From an uncultured Flavobacteriaceae bacterium (GTDB lineage Bacteria > Bacteroidota > Bacteroidia > Flavobacteriales > Flavobacteriaceae), in the NCBI GenBank assembly GCA_947495135.1, contig CANLXN010000001.1, positions 186,001 to 250,000 on the forward strand: 64,000 bases of DNA. Reading direction: 5' to 3'. The notes beneath the pieces are model-generated. The model saw only the letters and a program-made list of their open reading frames with translations. It made no database searches and was not told where the DNA came from. Below are positions 61,994 to 64,000 of this stretch, in pieces (within the stretch, counting starts at the first letter, position 1; every line of letters begins with the position of its first letter). The position numbers and the translations under genes were made by a program.

Positions 61994-62048
61994 AAAGGTT
62001 AACATCGATACGTAAAGTTAACTAAATTCTGTGTCAATGTTAACCTTT
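61994..62048. promoter_or_regulatory. GTTAAC repeat region between the sigma operon and the T9SS cargo gene
   Basis: A 12-bp inverted pair AAAGGTTAACAT (61994-62005) and ATGTTAACCTTT (62037-62048), with a third AGTTAACT in the middle (62017-62024). The three GTTAAC cores are about 20 bases apart, so they lie on the same face of the helix. A fourth, GGTTAACG, is upstream of the fibre gene (60683-60690). Confidence 0.6.
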
Positions 62049-62096
62049 TCCATGAAGTTGCATAGAGGGTTAAATAATCAATTAAACTCTCTTGTA

Positions 62097-63677
62097 ATGA
62101 AATATTTATTACTAACTCTGTTTGCTTTAATTACATTAGTCGAAACTAATGCACAGGCAACATTTTTTAAAAATTTAGACAATACATCTGCTACCAATAT
62201 TGGGATAGGAGCTGGTATCGAATTTAATGGTTATCATTATTTCACGTCTAGTTTCAATTTTAGTCAGGATGCACTTTGGAGAACCGATGGTACTTCTGTA
62301 AATACGGAGCTAGTGGCTCAGTACGAAACGTTCTCATTTTTTGTTCCCCTAACTGTTTACAATAACGAATTGTACTACACAGCCGTTGTGGATCCAAACG
62401 TGGGAGGTGTATTGGTAAAAACCGATGGTAATTCTCCTGGGACGGTAGTGATCGACTTAGACACTCAGTCTGCGGGTATTGCTAATACTCCCGCAGCGAC
62501 GATATCTTCAGGTATTATTCTACCTATTTTGGATGATGTAGGATCCGAACTTTACATAACCGATGGAACCGCTGCAGGAACTTCGCTCATTAAGGATATT
62601 AATCCAGGAATCAATTCCAGTCAGCCAAGTTTTCTTCAAAAATTAAATGACAAAGTAATTTTCAGGGCAGACGATGGTGCAAATGGTAGGGAGCCTTGGG
62701 TTACAGACGGTACTGAGGCTGGTACGTTTATGCTCAAAGATATCAACCCTAATGGTAATAGCTTTATCAGTTCTTTCATCACTTTAGGAGACCTCGTTCT
62801 TTTTAATGTAAATGGTGATTTATGGAAAACCGATGGAACTGAAGCAGGAACTGAACTAGTGATGGATCTGTTAATTTCCAGTGAAATGATGTACAAATAC
62901 GATGGGGCCGTATATTTTAGTAGTTATGATACAGCTTCAGATTCTGACGCACTTTATAAAACCGACGGCTCGACCAGTGGAACCGTAATTCTCAAAACGG
63001 GTTTTGGGGATAGAATAAACGATTTTCAGAAGACGAATAATCTTTTATTTTTTGTTGGTTACACAGATGATTTGGGCAGCGAATTATGGAAAAGTGATGG
63101 CACTCAAACGGGAACACAACTAGTAGCGGATCTCTTTCCCGGAGCGGAAGGTGCTTTTGGCTCGTCGCCCGAGCTAGGAAACGGTGGAGACCGTCTATTC
63201 TTCACGGGCTACTTTACCGACGACCCGGAGCTTGACGACGATTGGAACGATGAGTTATGGTCTTCAGACGGTACAACTGCTGGGACGGGTCTAAATACAA
63301 CTATTAATGACAACGGATTTGATGCCGATATTAGTGACTTTTTTAATATAAATGGAAAACTATTGTTTAAGGCTGATGAGACCACAAATACTGGAATTAA
63401 CCTTTGGCAGGTAGATGCTACCTTATTATCGGTTTCTACGATTGAAGCACCAGATTTTGTGGTAGCTCCTAATCCCGTCAAGGATCGAATAGAGTTAAGC
63501 GGAATTCCTAATCGGAATTTAAGCTACTCAATTTTTTCTAGCGACGGTCGATTACTAGAATCTTTTGAGAATACTTCGACGAGTATAGAAGTGGCTCATT
63601 TAGCCACGGGAATTTATTTCATTCAGCTAATTTCCACAGAAGGTTGGAAGGAAACAAAGCAATTTATTAAGAATTAG
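62097..63677 (+). CDS. T9SS-secreted ELWxxDGT repeat protein
   Basis: A 526-residue exported protein: signal peptide (MKYLLLTLFALITLVETNAQ, about 20), eight ELWxxDGT-type repeats (for example SELYITDGTAAGTSL, SELWKSDGTQTGTQLV) that would form a beta-propeller-like structure, and a C-terminal sorting domain of the type IX secretion system (VVAPNPVKDRIEL ... GIYFIQLIST). The Met at 62097 gives the right signal; an upstream Met would add 22 residues. It is divergent from the sigma operon. The exported or surface location is firm, the ligand unknown. Confidence 0.88.
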   Translation: MKYLLLTLFALITLVETNAQATFFKNLDNTSATNIGIGAGIEFNGYHYFTSSFNFSQDALWRTDGTSVNTELVAQYETFSFFVPLTVYNNELYYTAVVDPNVGGVLVKTDGNSPGTVVIDLDTQSAGIANTPAATISSGIILPILDDVGSELYITDGTAAGTSLIKDINPGINSSQPSFLQKLNDKVIFRADDGANGREPWVTDGTEAGTFMLKDINPNGNSFISSFITLGDLVLFNVNGDLWKTDGTEAGTELVMDLLISSEMMYKYDGAVYFSSYDTASDSDALYKTDGSTSGTVILKTGFGDRINDFQKTNNLLFFVGYTDDLGSELWKSDGTQTGTQLVADLFPGAEGAFGSSPELGNGGDRLFFTGYFTDDPELDDDWNDELWSSDGTTAGTGLNTTINDNGFDADISDFFNINGKLLFKADETTNTGINLWQVDATLLSVSTIEAPDFVVAPNPVKDRIELSGIPNRNLSYSIFSSDGRLLESFENTSTSIEVAHLATGIYFIQLISTEGWKETKQFIKN

Positions 63678-63711
63678 TCTTCTTTCGGGTTCAAGTGAAA
63701 CAACTTGATAA

Positions 63712-63745
63712 AAGAAAAGAGCCACGTGAAGTGGCTCTTTTTATT
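63712..63745 (+). terminator. Rho-independent terminator, bidirectional
   Basis: AGAGCCAC-GTGAA-GTGGCTCT stem-loop with flanking A- and T-runs between the T9SS cargo gene (ends 63677) and the minus-strand acyl-CoA synthetase gene (ends 63745). Confidence 0.9.
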
Positions 63746-64000
63746 TATGCTCTGTCGTAAAGCTTTTCGTAGAGATCTTTGTACATCTCTTTAATGACCT
63801 TTCGTTTCGCTTTCATAGTAGGAGTGAGTTGTCCTCCTTCGATGCTCCAAATGTCAGGAGTAAGTTGAAATGTCTTAATCTTTTCCCATTTTCCAAATCG
63901 TTCGTTGTGTTTATCAACTTCTTTTTGAATTCGTTTGATGAGCTGCGGGTCTTGTGATGCTTCTTTCGGGTCTTTTGAGATACTCTTTCCTTTTTTATCA
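63745..64000 (-). CDS. Long-chain acyl-CoA synthetase, C-terminal fragment
   Basis: The minus strand from the right edge carries the last 85 codons of an AMP-forming acyl-CoA synthetase: PQLIKRIQKEVDKHNERFGKWEKIKTFQLTP and WSIEGGQLTPTMKAKRKVIKEMYKDLYEKLY match the C-terminal small domain, with the usual catalytic-Lys region in the TPTMKAKRK stretch. The enzyme activates long-chain fatty acids to acyl-CoA. It would feed the beta-oxidation operon 10 kb away. The gene is cut by the window end. Confidence 0.75.
   Translation of the reverse strand, partial: DKKGKSISKDPKEASQDPQLIKRIQKEVDKHNERFGKWEKIKTFQLTPDIWSIEGGQLTPTMKAKRKVIKEMYKDLYEKLYDRA

Overview
The window reads as a chromosomal segment of a marine-type Flavobacteriaceae bacterium (Bacteroidota), low in GC. 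The clues are a T9SS-sorted ELWxxDGT protein, CarboxypepD_reg/TonB outer-membrane receptors, lipoproteins starting C-x-x-D/E-D-D, a fused ccsBA gene, a 7TM-DISM membrane regulator, DUF4290/DUF2911/DUF2520 families and promoters of the Bacteroidota type (TAnnTTTG). The organism is inferred from gene content only. I see no rRNA, tRNA, CRISPR array, integrase or insertion sequence.

Layout. 1-3.1 kb: start of recQ and a P-loop ATPase (minus), then DUF493-DUF4290-murA (plus); the MurA has Asp in place of the catalytic Cys. 3.2-7.7 kb (minus): a coiled-coil membrane protein, a small Fe-S protein, a photolyase-SDR-SRPBCC operon and an aquaporin with a Cys-rich tail. 7.8-13.2 kb: DUF2911 protein, AraC regulator, a small secreted protein and two tandem cadherin/LRR lipoproteins flanked by a 29-bp exact repeat made of dinB 3' ends. 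13.2-23.4 kb (minus): one nearly gap-free run of DUF2520, KdsC, UbiA, GNAT, Maf, lipoprotein, MscS, PIG-L deacetylase, a 35-residue membrane peptide, a sodium/solute symporter and DinB. 23.5-27.1 kb (plus): truncated haemoglobin and CcsBA.

27.3-47 kb, mostly minus: membrane-bound LuxR-type regulator, fumarase, an overlooked 56-residue membrane protein (plus), TonB-type receptor, ArsC-like protein, MBL hydrolase, cold-shock protein, HAD phosphatase and amidohydrolase, TPR hybrid kinase, YdeI-like protein, secreted M1, M28 and M23 peptidases, paired Cys-rich lipoproteins and a beta-propeller/double-SnoaL fusion. 47.3-53.5 kb is a fatty-acid beta-oxidation operon, marR-fadN-fadA-fadE, with a 22-bp perfect palindrome next to its promoter. 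It is followed by a thioredoxin/MsrA-like fusion.

54.7-63.7 kb is the most intriguing region. It holds a secreted, membrane-anchored TPR-CHAT (caspase-like) protease, convergent with an operon of ECF sigma factor, membrane-spanning TPR anti-sigma-like protein and a 956-residue repeat fibre protein. A divergent T9SS cargo gene shares the control region, which carries three GTTAAC sites about 20 bp apart. The layout suggests a CHAT-protease to anti-sigma to sigma signalling module (inference). The window ends inside an acyl-CoA synthetase gene.
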